DNA of 64,000 nt, taken from the NCBI GenBank assembly GCA_034933685.1, contig JAYFNB010000013.1:62001-126000 (forward strand), given 5' to 3'. This DNA is from UBA8514 sp034933685 (lineage in GTDB: Bacteria > Bacillota > Clostridia > Lachnospirales > Anaerotignaceae). The translations under genes were made by a program, and so were the position numbers. Below are positions 54,807-62,523 of the stretch, piece by piece (positions within the stretch are counted from its first letter, which is position 1; each line of letters starts with the position of its first letter). Below the pieces are notes generated by a model. It saw nothing but the letters and a program-made list of their open reading frames with translations. It did not search any database and was not told the origin of the DNA.

Positions 54807-55358
54807 ATGAGGATTGGCTATATTCGTGTTAGTACCCTAGAGCAGAACACCTTAAGACAAGAAGTTTTGATGAAGGAGTTGGGTGTAGATGAAATATTTA
54901 TGGATAAGGCTAGTGGGAAGAACTCTGACCGTCCAGAGCTAAAACGAATGTTGGAGTTTGTGAGAAATGGGGATACGGTGATTTGCGAATCCATCAGCCG
55001 TTTTGCTAGAAATACAAAAGATCTCCTTTGGCTCATTGAAAAGCTAAACACCAAAGGGGCAGTTTTCATTAGTAAAAAAGAAGCAATAGATACCAATACC
55101 CCAACCGGAAAGTTTATGTTGACGGTATTTGGTGCCGTTGCAGAGCTGGAGCGGGAATATATTCTCCAACGGCAACGGGAAGGCATTGCCGTAGCAAAGC
55201 GACAGGGGAAATATAAGGGGCGAAAACGAATTGAATCTCCGGAATTTCAAAAGGTCTATGGAAGATGGAGAAAAGGAGACATTACGGCAAGCAAGGCTAT
55301 GGAGCTGTTGGGCATGAAGAAAAACACTTTTTATAGGAGAGTGAAAGAGTTTCAATAG
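54807..55358 (+). CDS. Serine recombinase of resolvase/invertase type
   Basis: 183 residues, the usual small resolvase length. Catalytic Ser in GYIRVSTLEQN, then ASGKNSDRPELKRML, SRFARNTKDLLWLI, GKFMLTVFGAVAELERE and a C-terminal HTH (ITASKAMELLGMKKNTFYRRVKE). Cuts and rejoins DNA at paired short sites to invert, resolve or integrate. GGGAGG precedes the ATG. It is flanked by inverted repeats at 54687 and 55370 and appears intact. Confidence 0.92.
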   Translation: MRIGYIRVSTLEQNTLRQEVLMKELGVDEIFMDKASGKNSDRPELKRMLEFVRNGDTVICESISRFARNTKDLLWLIEKLNTKGAVFISKKEAIDTNTPTGKFMLTVFGAVAELEREYILQRQREGIAVAKRQGKYKGRKRIESPEFQKVYGRWRKGDITASKAMELLGMKKNTFYRRVKEFQ

Positions 55359-55369
55359 AAGAATGTGGA

Positions 55370-55407
55370 AATATCTTTAGATATATGATATTATATCTAA
55401 AGATATT
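55370..55407. repeat. Perfect 16-bp inverted repeat after the recombinase
   Basis: AATATCTTTAGATATA (55370-55385) and its exact reverse complement (55392-55407) are six bases apart, beginning 12 bases after the recombinase stop. No T-run follows, so a recombination site, protein-binding site or stem-loop is more likely than a terminator. TTTCAATAG immediately before it (55350) repeats the box at 54649. Confidence 0.6.
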
Positions 55408-55527
55408 AAAGAGCATTTCTAAAAAGGTTGAAAGAAGGGGTGATTCTGGAAATCATTGTGTGTTTTAAATGTGTGGTTGAGGCAGAAACAGAACTTTAAT
55501 AAAGTTAAATTTACAAAAGAAAAGAAG

Positions 55528-55710
55528 ATGGTTATGGAGATTACATACGTAATAGTTAGTTTTATTATCAGCAGTGTTCTTGTGAACGCTGCGTCTGGGT
55601 TATTTATGAAAGTCATTGGGGCAAAGGCAATGATGTTTAACGGAAAGAAACGGTTTGTGACGATTTTGGTTGTGACATGGTTTATCTTCAACATGATTCA
55701 CGGAGCATAG
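55528..55710 (+). CDS. Small membrane protein
   Basis: 60 residues if started at 55528 (MVMEITY). Two hydrophobic segments (ITYVIVSFIISSVLVNAASG and VTILVVTWFIFNMI) are separated by a basic loop. The upstream part of the open frame has no good ribosome site and includes unlikely residues. Function unknown; one of several small membrane proteins in this module. Confidence 0.5.
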   Translation: MVMEITYVIVSFIISSVLVNAASGLFMKVIGAKAMMFNGKKRFVTILVVTWFIFNMIHGA

Positions 55711-55747
55711 GACTTTGACTAATTATATGGCATAAGGAAGGAGAATT

Positions 55748-56767
55748 ATGATGTACTGTAAATATTGTGGGTCAGTTTTGCCTATGGGGTCAAGATTTTG
55801 TCCCAATTGTTCAAATGAGGTGGAAGAAGGTTACTTAAAGCAAGTAATGAATAAGAATGATGTAGCAAATTTCGTTGGGAAAAATGAAGCCTACTTCTCA
55901 CGGGAGTTTGCTAACATTGTTGCGGGACAAAAGGGGAGCTTTAATTGGGCGGCATTGTGGTTTGGTCCTCTTTATTGTGTATACAGAAAACAGTATGATA
56001 TTTTGTGGAAGTATTACAAAGTGCCTCTAAGTGGATTTTTTATTTCTCTTCTTGGGGCAACAATACAAATTTTGGATGGAAATATGGATGCTGTGGCGTT
56101 GACAAAAGGGCTGATGGTTTGGTTTGTGTTAGGTTTTGTAGCAGATATTTGGTTCCATGTTGCCCAAGTGCGATTAGGGAGAAACTTCAATAGACTATAC
56201 TTTGAAAGCTGGAAGAAAAAAATAGCGGAAAAGAAAAGCTTAAAGGAATATGGAGGTACTTCTGTTAAAAATGTGGTGCTATTTATCTTGTTGTCATCTC
56301 TCATTTTGAGTTTACCTGTTGTTGCTATGGTGAAAACACAGGTATCACCAGAGATATATAGCTCTAATAGTTATGGTAGAGTAGAAGAAGTGGAAGAAAA
56401 AGCAGATGAAAATGAAGTTATTTACGGATATAACAGTTTAAATCCAGGGGTTGACATAGATGAAGACATCCAAAATGCCATTATCGGGAATTATGATTTA
56501 GGGGATGGAATTACCATTTCAATTGATGACAATTTAAACATGACTATGTGCGCAGATGGGCAACAGCAATCTTGGTTTCAACTATCAGTTTGGGATGTTC
56601 AAGGAAATACCGTAATATTTCAAGGATATTTGGGAGAAGAAGTTTGGGAAGCAATGAATATTCAATCTATGGAAGAGGCAGAGGTACAAATGAAGTTTAT
56701 TACTGCAGTGGGAACGGTGACCAAAATTTTTGAAAATGGAACGGAGCTTTGGTTTAAAAAGATATAG
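55748..56767 (+). CDS. Zinc-ribbon membrane protein (DUF2628-like)
   Basis: 339 residues. N-terminal zinc ribbon with CKYC and CPNC (residues 4-22), then the block FNWAALWFGPLYCVYRKQYD and two to three membrane helices up to about residue 145, as in DUF2628 proteins. A fourth helix (about 175-197) precedes an exterior acidic domain with YDLGDGITISIDDNLNMTM, a lipocalin-like beta region. AAGGAAGGAG lies before two adjacent ATG codons (55748 or 55751). Function unknown. Confidence 0.72.
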   Translation: MMYCKYCGSVLPMGSRFCPNCSNEVEEGYLKQVMNKNDVANFVGKNEAYFSREFANIVAGQKGSFNWAALWFGPLYCVYRKQYDILWKYYKVPLSGFFISLLGATIQILDGNMDAVALTKGLMVWFVLGFVADIWFHVAQVRLGRNFNRLYFESWKKKIAEKKSLKEYGGTSVKNVVLFILLSSLILSLPVVAMVKTQVSPEIYSSNSYGRVEEVEEKADENEVIYGYNSLNPGVDIDEDIQNAIIGNYDLGDGITISIDDNLNMTMCADGQQQSWFQLSVWDVQGNTVIFQGYLGEEVWEAMNIQSMEEAEVQMKFITAVGTVTKIFENGTELWFKKI

Positions 56768-56899
56768 AATTATTAGAACGAAAGACTACCCAATATATGT
56801 GCTAAAGGATTTATACGTTTAAGAGTAAGGTCTTATTTTATCAATTAAAGAGATTAGTTAATCATTGTAGTGTGATTATTCTAAAAGGAGTGAAGTAAA

Positions 56900-57343
56900 G
56901 TGTCAAATGCTAAACCAATTACAAAAGTTCAGTGGGTATTTATAATAGGGTTAATTATATCTGTTACTTTAATGCTAAGAGCTATGGATGATACTCCACA
57001 ATCTGGGTTACCATCATTATACGATACAGCTAAAGAATGTGTAACTGCACATTTATTTTATCCTGACACAGCCAAATACCCTGAATATGAAGAAGGTATG
57101 GTTGTATATAATTCAACGGTTCTAGAAGATATAGGTGAAGGTTATGGTTGTCTGGAATATCGTATTTATGATGTAAAATCATCTGTATATGCAGTTAATC
57201 AAATAGGACAATCTGGAAAAGCTGATTTCTTTGTACAAGTCTATGTCTACGTAGACGATTATCCAACACCTCAATATGGAGAACAGGGAATTCATAAAGG
57301 TGTTAATGACCACATGTGTAGTTATCTCCGTAGCTTAGAGTAA
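56900..57343 (+). CDS. Hypothetical single-helix exported protein
   Basis: 147 residues, GTG start with AAAAGGAGTG 8 bases upstream. One N-terminal membrane helix (about 11-27, WVFIIGLIISVTLMLRA) and an exterior domain with two Cys pairs (ECVTAHLFYPDTAKYPEY; YGCLEYRIYDVKS; MCSYL). Related uncharacterised proteins have a fold resembling bacterial lipoprotein beta-domains. No role can be assigned. Confidence 0.6.
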   Translation: MSNAKPITKVQWVFIIGLIISVTLMLRAMDDTPQSGLPSLYDTAKECVTAHLFYPDTAKYPEYEEGMVVYNSTVLEDIGEGYGCLEYRIYDVKSSVYAVNQIGQSGKADFFVQVYVYVDDYPTPQYGEQGIHKGVNDHMCSYLRSLE

Positions 57344-57420
57344 GATGGAAGGTAAGTGCCAAAAACTGAGTGCCTAGAAAGTGATGAAAAAAGGCGTCAA
57401 CTACGAAATAAACGAAAATT

Positions 57421-57457
57421 AGAGGCTCTTCCTATAGTTACTATAGGAAGAGCCTCT
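57421..57457. terminator. Bidirectional hairpin between converging genes
   Basis: AGAGGCTCTTCCTATAG and its exact reverse complement flank TTA, a perfect 17-bp stem. It lies between the exported protein and the converging HTH gene and probably stops both, although T-runs are short. Confidence 0.75.
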
Positions 57458-57462
57458 GTATG

Positions 57463-57759
57463 TTAATGTAAGCTTTTTAAAAACGTCGTTAACAGCTTAA
57501 TTTGTTCAGGCGTAAGGCGAAATATTTCCTGCAATAATTCATCATTTTGCAAGTTTGTCTGAAAGGAATCATCGAAAAAATCCTTTAATGAAACATTTAA
57601 AGCACCGCATACCAGGGATAGGGTTTCTATGGTTGGCTGTTTGTTACCTAATTCAATTTCACGTAAAAAGCTTTGGGATATACCTGCTTGGTTAGCCAGT
57701 TTGTTAACAGTCAGACCCTTTTGCTCTCGTAAGAATGTAATTTTTTTATTTACTTCCAA
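57463..57759 (-). CDS. XRE-family transcriptional regulator
   Basis: 98 residues from the TTG at 57759, which has GGAGAGG at proper spacing; the TTG five codons earlier overlaps that site. N-terminal Cro/C1 HTH (KITFLREQKGLTVNKLANQAGISQSFLREIELGNKQPTIETLSLVCGAL) and a short acidic C-terminus ending in a helix (LTPEQIKLLTTFLKSL). Similar to SinR-like/element repressors. Target unknown; the genes it faces are decayed. Confidence 0.8.
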   Translation of the reverse strand: MEVNKKITFLREQKGLTVNKLANQAGISQSFLREIELGNKQPTIETLSLVCGALNVSLKDFFDDSFQTNLQNDELLQEIFRLTPEQIKLLTTFLKSLH

Positions 57760-57984
57760 GGAAATCCTCTCCAATCTTGGTGGTTGTAAGGCAATGGTAT
57801 CAGATTTGGTTGTTAATAATTACAACTATAAATTTATGTGTTAATTGTTTTAGATATATATGGTGCTTGGTATATTGCTTATTGATGTTTAGATAGCGGC
57901 AAAGAGAATTCACAAATAGTGAGTCAATTGGCTGGAAGAGCGATGATTTTTTGTTAATATTTGTAGGTTGAGGGTATGGGAGGG

Positions 57985-58370
57985 AGACGTATCACTGAGC
58001 TATTATTTTTCACCTGTTCTGGTTATTATGCTCTCTCCTTTGGTTTTGAAAGAGAAATTATCGTGCAAAAAGGTGATATGTATCGGTGTTGCTCTTCTAG
58101 GGTATTTCTTATATTGCAAAAAAGTATACAGGAAACAACTGGGAATCATTTGCTTGGTATCGGTTATGGGTTAATTGTTGCCAGTTTCTATGCTGCGTTG
58201 ACGCTAACAAATATATTTATTTGAGGGCTGGATGGTCTGACAATTACGCTTTTGCAACTTAGTTTGTCGATTATGTTATTATTCCCATTTGTATTGATCA
58301 CGGATGTCTTCCATTTTTCTTCTATTACGCAAAAAACCGCTTTGTTAATGTTTTTACTGGAATGAAAGGA
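57985..58370 (+). pseudogene. Decayed EamA/DMT-family transporter
   Basis: Pieces of one membrane protein are spread over frames: LSYYFSPVLVIMLSPLVLKEKL, GVALLGYFLY, then after a frame change LIVASFYAALTLTNIFI and, past an in-frame stop, GLDGLTITLLQLSLSIML and GMKGLKAK. These match successive helices of an EamA transporter. At least one frameshift and one stop are present, and the N-terminal half is missing. The following ~230 bases (to about 58605) hold a further open stretch ending NREFDITYLDKTDL, not identified. Confidence 0.7.
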
Positions 58371-58784
58371 CTAAAAGCTAAAGTATTGCCACATGGGGAT
58401 TTAGCAGATTTGCGGGCTATTTATGGGAAAAATCAAATCAATTTTTACAAGGAGCGCTTGGTGTTTTTTCCTATTTAAATTATATTTCATTTGGTGTAAA
58501 GCATTTTGCAGCGTTAAATCGAGAATTTGATATCACTTATTTAGACAAAACTGATTTAATTCTACTCACTAGGAAAGCAAAAGATCTAGTTTTATTCTTG
58601 TAAATAATTTACATGTTAAAATATTATTGGCCTGTGTTCTTTTTGTGAAGTATTATTACTTTATTTTCAGAGTTAAGACAATAGTAGTTAAACGACTTTG
58701 CCAATAAATTAAAATACAATCAATCGATTTACTTTGCGAATATTGTTAATAGAATTATGTGATATATCTAATTCTGGAAAGCGC

Positions 58785-58896
58785 TTGACTTTCCATTATA
58801 AATATGATAATTTTAAAAATATTATTTTACCGCCGGGTAAACGTCTTATTACCATTCAATTAGGCCCTAGAAGGAGTGGTGTTAAGGCGTTTTTTT
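58785..58896 (+). ncRNA. Promoter-leader-terminator unit A (CCGCCGGG element) before the radical SAM gene
   Basis: TTGACT (58785) and TAATTT (58808) are 17 bases apart. Sixteen bases later lies ACCGCCGGGTAAAC (58829-58842), then a 17-bp stem (58842-58858 with 58873-58889, two mismatches) around loop ATTAGGCCCTAGAA, followed by T7. The radical SAM gene starts 51 bases after the T-run. Nearly the same unit occurs at 61297. It is either an attenuating leader or a ~75-nt RNA. Confidence 0.6.
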
Positions 58897-58947
58897 GTTT
58901 AAAGTGGTATAATTGTGAAAAATAGAATTGTTTTAGGAGGTTAAACT

Positions 58948-59643
58948 ATGAAAGAATTTGATTATAAAGAGATTAATATTGAGGACGGTAAAAGAGTATT
59001 GGAAATAAACATTCTTCCAGAAAAATATTGTAACTTTGATTGTATTTTCTGTCCAATTGGAAGGTCAAATAATAAGATTGATACCCAAATCACATTCGGT
59101 AATGTAGATGATTCGTTAACCGGGTTAGAAAGAATTATTGAGCAAACAAATGCAGAACTTGTTTTTATTAACTCAAAAGGAGAAGCTCTTATACATGACC
59201 AAATCTCCAACATTATTGGTTTCATAAAAAATAAGGGACTATCTGTTAGATTGCTTTCCAATGGATATTTGCTTGGGAAAAAAGATTATATGGAAATTGC
59301 TAATAAATGTGATGAGGTCATGGGTGAACTTAAGGTAATTACTGAAGAAGCTTTTCATAAAGTTCAAAGGCCAATCCAAGGATATACATTATCAGAATAT
59401 ATATCCAACATGGCAAACTTCCGAAAACAGTATAGTGGGAAGTTTATTTTTGAAGTTACAATTATAAGAGGATATAACGATGATGAAGAGTCCATTCTAA
59501 AGCTAAAGGATATTATTGAGGATATTTCACCTGATAAATTGATAGTCGTAAGACTTGAGGAGGAAAAGTTTCAAAAAAAGCTTGGGATAACTGATAAGCG
59601 CTTTAAAGAGATTACAAAAACGCTTCAGAATGTATCCCAATAG
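58948..59643 (+). CDS. Short radical SAM protein (COG0731 type)
   Basis: 231 residues. The iron-sulphur motif C-x3-C-x2-C is CNFDCIFCPIGRS (about 28-35), preceded by LEINILPEKY as in COG0731 Fe-S oxidoreductases related to TYW1. FINSKGEALIH and VRLLSNGYL are SAM-binding strands; FEVTIIRGYND is a later one. It lacks a C-terminal extension or second cluster. AGGAGG precedes the ATG. It is preceded by leader unit A and followed by a MATE exporter with leader C, so a modification enzyme plus exporter pair, for instance in drug tolerance or tailoring of a small product, is possible. Confidence 0.82.
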   Translation: MKEFDYKEINIEDGKRVLEINILPEKYCNFDCIFCPIGRSNNKIDTQITFGNVDDSLTGLERIIEQTNAELVFINSKGEALIHDQISNIIGFIKNKGLSVRLLSNGYLLGKKDYMEIANKCDEVMGELKVITEEAFHKVQRPIQGYTLSEYISNMANFRKQYSGKFIFEVTIIRGYNDDEESILKLKDIIEDISPDKLIVVRLEEEKFQKKLGITDKRFKEITKTLQNVSQ

Positions 59644-59699
59644 AAGTTTGAACATAGATATCAACAGCAAATTGTTAAAGTATATTAAGTTATGGATTG

Positions 59700-59808
59700 T
59701 TGACATTGGCACAGATACGATGTCATTACTTTAAAATAACAAAACCAACCCGCCGGGGTTTCTAGTGTGTAGTAGGCCTGCGTTACACAACGCAGGCCTA
59801 TTTTTTTT
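59700..59808 (+). promoter_or_regulatory. Promoter-leader-terminator unit C before the MATE gene
   Basis: TTGACA (59700) and TCATTA (59723) are 17 bases apart; 20 bases on lies CCCGCCGGGG (59749-59758), then TAGGCCTGCGTT/AACGCAGGCCTA (59773-59800) around a 4-base loop with T8. The MATE start is 25 bases after the T-run. Same layout as units A and B and shares their CCGCCGGG and TAGGCC strings, but the stem differs. Confidence 0.6.
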
Positions 59809-59832
59809 ATTCTTGTATGGAGGATTCACATT

Positions 59833-61176
59833 ATGAATAATATAAATTGCTTAAAGGATTTTTTAAAATATTCGTCACTAAACGTATTTGGTATGATAGG
59901 GCTATCCTGCTATATTTTAGCAGACACTTTCTTTGTTTCAAAAGGGCTTGGAACAAACGGTTTAACTGCATTAAACCTCGCGATTCCGATATATAGCTTT
60001 ATTAATGGTTGTGGGCTAATGATTGGTATGGGTGGAAGCACTAAGTATTCCATTTTAAAAAGTCAAAATAACAAGGAAGCAGCAAATTATACATTTACAA
60101 ACGCTGTAATGTTGGCACTTGGTTTTGCAATCGCATTTTTTCTAATCGGAATTCTTTCCTCTGAAACAATTACAGAAGCACTTGGGGCTGATGAAACCGT
60201 TTTTCAAATGAGTAAAACTTATCTGAAAGTAATCTTACTTTTTGCCCCAATGTTTATAATGAATAATGTACTTCTGTGCTTTGTAAGAAATGACGATGCT
60301 CCACAGCTTTCTATGATTGCTATGCTTGTGGGTAGCTTATCAAACGTTGTTTTAGACTATATTTTTATTTTCTCGTTTGAAATGGGGATTTTCGGAGCAG
60401 TCCTTGCGACTGGTCTTGCCCCAGTTATTAGCATGCTTATACTATCTCCTTTTTTCTTTAAAAATAGAAATCACTTTCATATAAAAAAATGCAAGCTTTC
60501 AAGAAAACTGACTAGGACTATTTTTTCAAGTGGATTACCATCACTTATTACTGAGGTTTCTTCGGGTATTGTTATCATCGTTTTTAACATTATTATATTA
60601 AGACTGCAAGGCAATATAGGTGTTGCGGCATATGGAGTTATTGCTAATCTGTCATTAGTGATAATGGCAATTTATACAGGTGTAGCCCAAGGTATTCAGC
60701 CCATTATCAGTAGCAATTATGGATCTGGGAATCGCACAAATGTTCAAGCGATTTTGCGTTATGCGCTGACAAGCGTTTTAATTATTTCTGGCATAGTTTA
60801 CTTATGTGTATTTTTCGGAGCTTCAAAGATAGCCAATATATTCAACAGTGAACAAAATGCTTTATTTCAGAGTATCGCTGTAACTGGGTTGAAGTTTTAT
60901 TTTACTGCTTGCCTGTTTGCCGGATTTAATATCATTATGTCTGTTTACTTTACTTCTACTGAATACGCACTCCCCGCGCATATTATTTCTATTCTGCGTG
61001 GATTTGTAATTATCATACCTATGGCTTTCTTGCTATCATCAATCGGTGGCATGATAGGTGTTTGGTGTGTATTACCGGTAACTGAATTATTAGTAAGCAT
61101 AGTTGGAATTACTTTATTTCTACTGTATAAAAATAAAGCCTTGCATAAAGACTGTAGTGGTCAAGAATGCTTTTAG
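59833..61176 (+). CDS. MATE-family efflux transporter
   Basis: 447 residues with 12 hydrophobic segments. MATE features: LGTNGLTALNLAIPIYSFINGCGLMIGMGGSTKYS near the N-terminus, FMNNVLLCFVRNDDAPQLSM, LGDVVLDYIFIFSFEMGIFGAVLATGL-type block (here VVLDYIFIFSFEMG) and the second-half repeat AVAQGIQPIISSNYGSGN-like (GVAQGIQPIISSNYG). A cation-coupled exporter of drugs or metabolites. GGAGG precedes the ATG. Expression probably depends on reading through leader C. Confidence 0.92.
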   Translation: MNNINCLKDFLKYSSLNVFGMIGLSCYILADTFFVSKGLGTNGLTALNLAIPIYSFINGCGLMIGMGGSTKYSILKSQNNKEAANYTFTNAVMLALGFAIAFFLIGILSSETITEALGADETVFQMSKTYLKVILLFAPMFIMNNVLLCFVRNDDAPQLSMIAMLVGSLSNVVLDYIFIFSFEMGIFGAVLATGLAPVISMLILSPFFFKNRNHFHIKKCKLSRKLTRTIFSSGLPSLITEVSSGIVIIVFNIIILRLQGNIGVAAYGVIANLSLVIMAIYTGVAQGIQPIISSNYGSGNRTNVQAILRYALTSVLIISGIVYLCVFFGASKIANIFNSEQNALFQSIAVTGLKFYFTACLFAGFNIIMSVYFTSTEYALPAHIISILRGFVIIIPMAFLLSSIGGMIGVWCVLPVTELLVSIVGITLFLLYKNKALHKDCSGQECF

Positions 61177-61248
61177 AAAATGTTTCTTACATGGACTGCT
61201 TTTGTAAAATGTATATTATTTGAAAATAGATAAATTTTTGGTCATTAG

Positions 61249-61365
61249 TTGATTTTTATAAAGAAATATATTATTATAATTCCATAATAGCGTTTTGCCG
61301 CCGGGTAAACATCTTATCTCCATTCCATTAGGCCATAGAAGGAATGGAGGTAAGGTGTTTTTTTT
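61249..61365 (+). ncRNA. Promoter-leader-terminator unit B (CCGCCGGG element) between MATE and LysR genes
   Basis: TTGATT (61249) and TATTAT (61272) are 17 bases apart; 20 bases later lies GCCGCCGGGTAAAC (61297-61310), then a 17-of-17 stem including two wobbles (61310-61326 with 61341-61357) around loop ATTAGGCCATAGAA and T8. Compared with unit A, paired positions change together (A-T for G-C, T-A for A-T). The LysR start is 108 bases further on and may have its own promoter, so this could be a free-standing small RNA. Confidence 0.62.
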
Positions 61366-61472
61366 ATTCAATAGAAGAAGGCGGAGCTTTTTTATAGCGA
61401 GATACATATCTAGTATAAAATGGTTTATACATTTTAGTGGAACTATTTAAGGGATAGGGGATAAAGACTATT

Positions 61473-62369
61473 ATGGAGATTCGAAATTTGTCAACTTTTT
61501 TACAGGTAGCTTTATTACAGAACTTTACGCAAGCAGGTCGGATATTAGGATATTCCCAGTCTAGTATTAGTGCGCAAATACAACAATTGGAGGAGGATGT
61601 TGGTGTACAGCTGTTTGATAGAATTGGAAGGGGTGTTGTTTTAACGCAGTATGGTCAGGAGCTACTTCCATATGCCGAAAAAATTGTATCTTTTGCTGCT
61701 TATATGGAAAGTTTCATGCGGCAAGAAAATGAAATAAAGGGAACTTTACGTTTAGGAATGGTTGAATCTTTGGCTGGCATGTGTTTAGAGCCAATTTTGT
61801 TGCAATATAATCAGAGGTTTCCAAATGTGAAGATAAATTTGTTAGTTGATGCAACGTCCACCTTAGTGGAACTTCTTAAAAAAAATCAGATTGATGTAGC
61901 ATGCATGATTGATGACCCACCGCCCAAGGCAAAATGGCAATGTTGTTACGAAAAGCAAGTTAAAATCGTAATTGTGGCTAGCAAAAGTCATCGTTTGGCT
62001 TCAAAACAATCTATAGGACTTGAAGAATTGTGCAGAGAAAAATTTATATTAATGGAAGATGAAGCTCCATATAGTAGGTGTTTTTATAATTTTCTGGATA
62101 CGCAGGGGATTGAAATAAAACCATTCTTAACGCTTCAGAGCCCAAGAATGGCTATGCGCTTTATTTTATGCAATAATTGTGTGTCACTACTTCCATATTA
62201 TACAGTAAAAGAGAAATTTGAATCTGGAAAGTTAGTGTTTTTGGATGTGCCTGAATGTGAGCAATACCAAACAGTGCAAATAATTCTGCATAAGAATAAA
62301 TTTATTACTTCTCATATTAACGGATTTTTGGATGAGGCAAAATCTGTATTCGATAGCATGCTGACGTAG
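61473..62369 (+). CDS. LysR-family transcriptional regulator
   Basis: 298 residues. N-terminal winged HTH (NLSTFLQVALLQNFTQAGRILGYSQSSISAQIQQLEEDVGVQLFDRIGRG) and a periplasmic-binding-like effector domain (about 90-295: LRLGMVESLAG, IDVACMIDD). ATG at 61473. It is transcribed in the same direction as the PLP enzyme 155 bases downstream and probably regulates it through the inverted repeat at 62435. Effector unknown, perhaps a sulphur amino acid derivative. Eleven Cys in the effector part are more than usual. Confidence 0.9.
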   Translation: MEIRNLSTFLQVALLQNFTQAGRILGYSQSSISAQIQQLEEDVGVQLFDRIGRGVVLTQYGQELLPYAEKIVSFAAYMESFMRQENEIKGTLRLGMVESLAGMCLEPILLQYNQRFPNVKINLLVDATSTLVELLKKNQIDVACMIDDPPPKAKWQCCYEKQVKIVIVASKSHRLASKQSIGLEELCREKFILMEDEAPYSRCFYNFLDTQGIEIKPFLTLQSPRMAMRFILCNNCVSLLPYYTVKEKFESGKLVFLDVPECEQYQTVQIILHKNKFITSHINGFLDEAKSVFDSMLT

Positions 62370-62434
62370 AATAAGAATTCTGTTTGGATTTTATACAAAA
62401 CCATCGAAAAAACTGATTGATTACATCAATTCTA

Positions 62435-62477
62435 TTCGTTTGTAGTGCTTAGTATTCCGTGATATACTACAAACGAA
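62435..62477. promoter_or_regulatory. 12-bp inverted repeat, likely regulator site for the PLP enzyme gene
   Basis: TTCGTTTGTAGT (62435-62446) and ACTACAAACGAA (62466-62477) are a perfect pair 19 bases apart. It lies 46 bases before the PLP enzyme start and just after the LysR gene. No T-run follows, so an operator (probably LysR) is favoured over a terminator. Confidence 0.6.
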
Positions 62478-62523
62478 ATAAACAAAAATTTGTATAAAAT
62501 ATCTAAAAATGGAGGTCAATATC

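Noticed and set aside
58829..58842. CCGCCGGGTAAAC as the 3' part of a ZTP (pfl) riboswitch
   Set aside because: The core is reminiscent of it, but the promoter lies only ~16 bases upstream, leaving no room for the upstream half of that aptamer, and the genes are not folate or purine genes.
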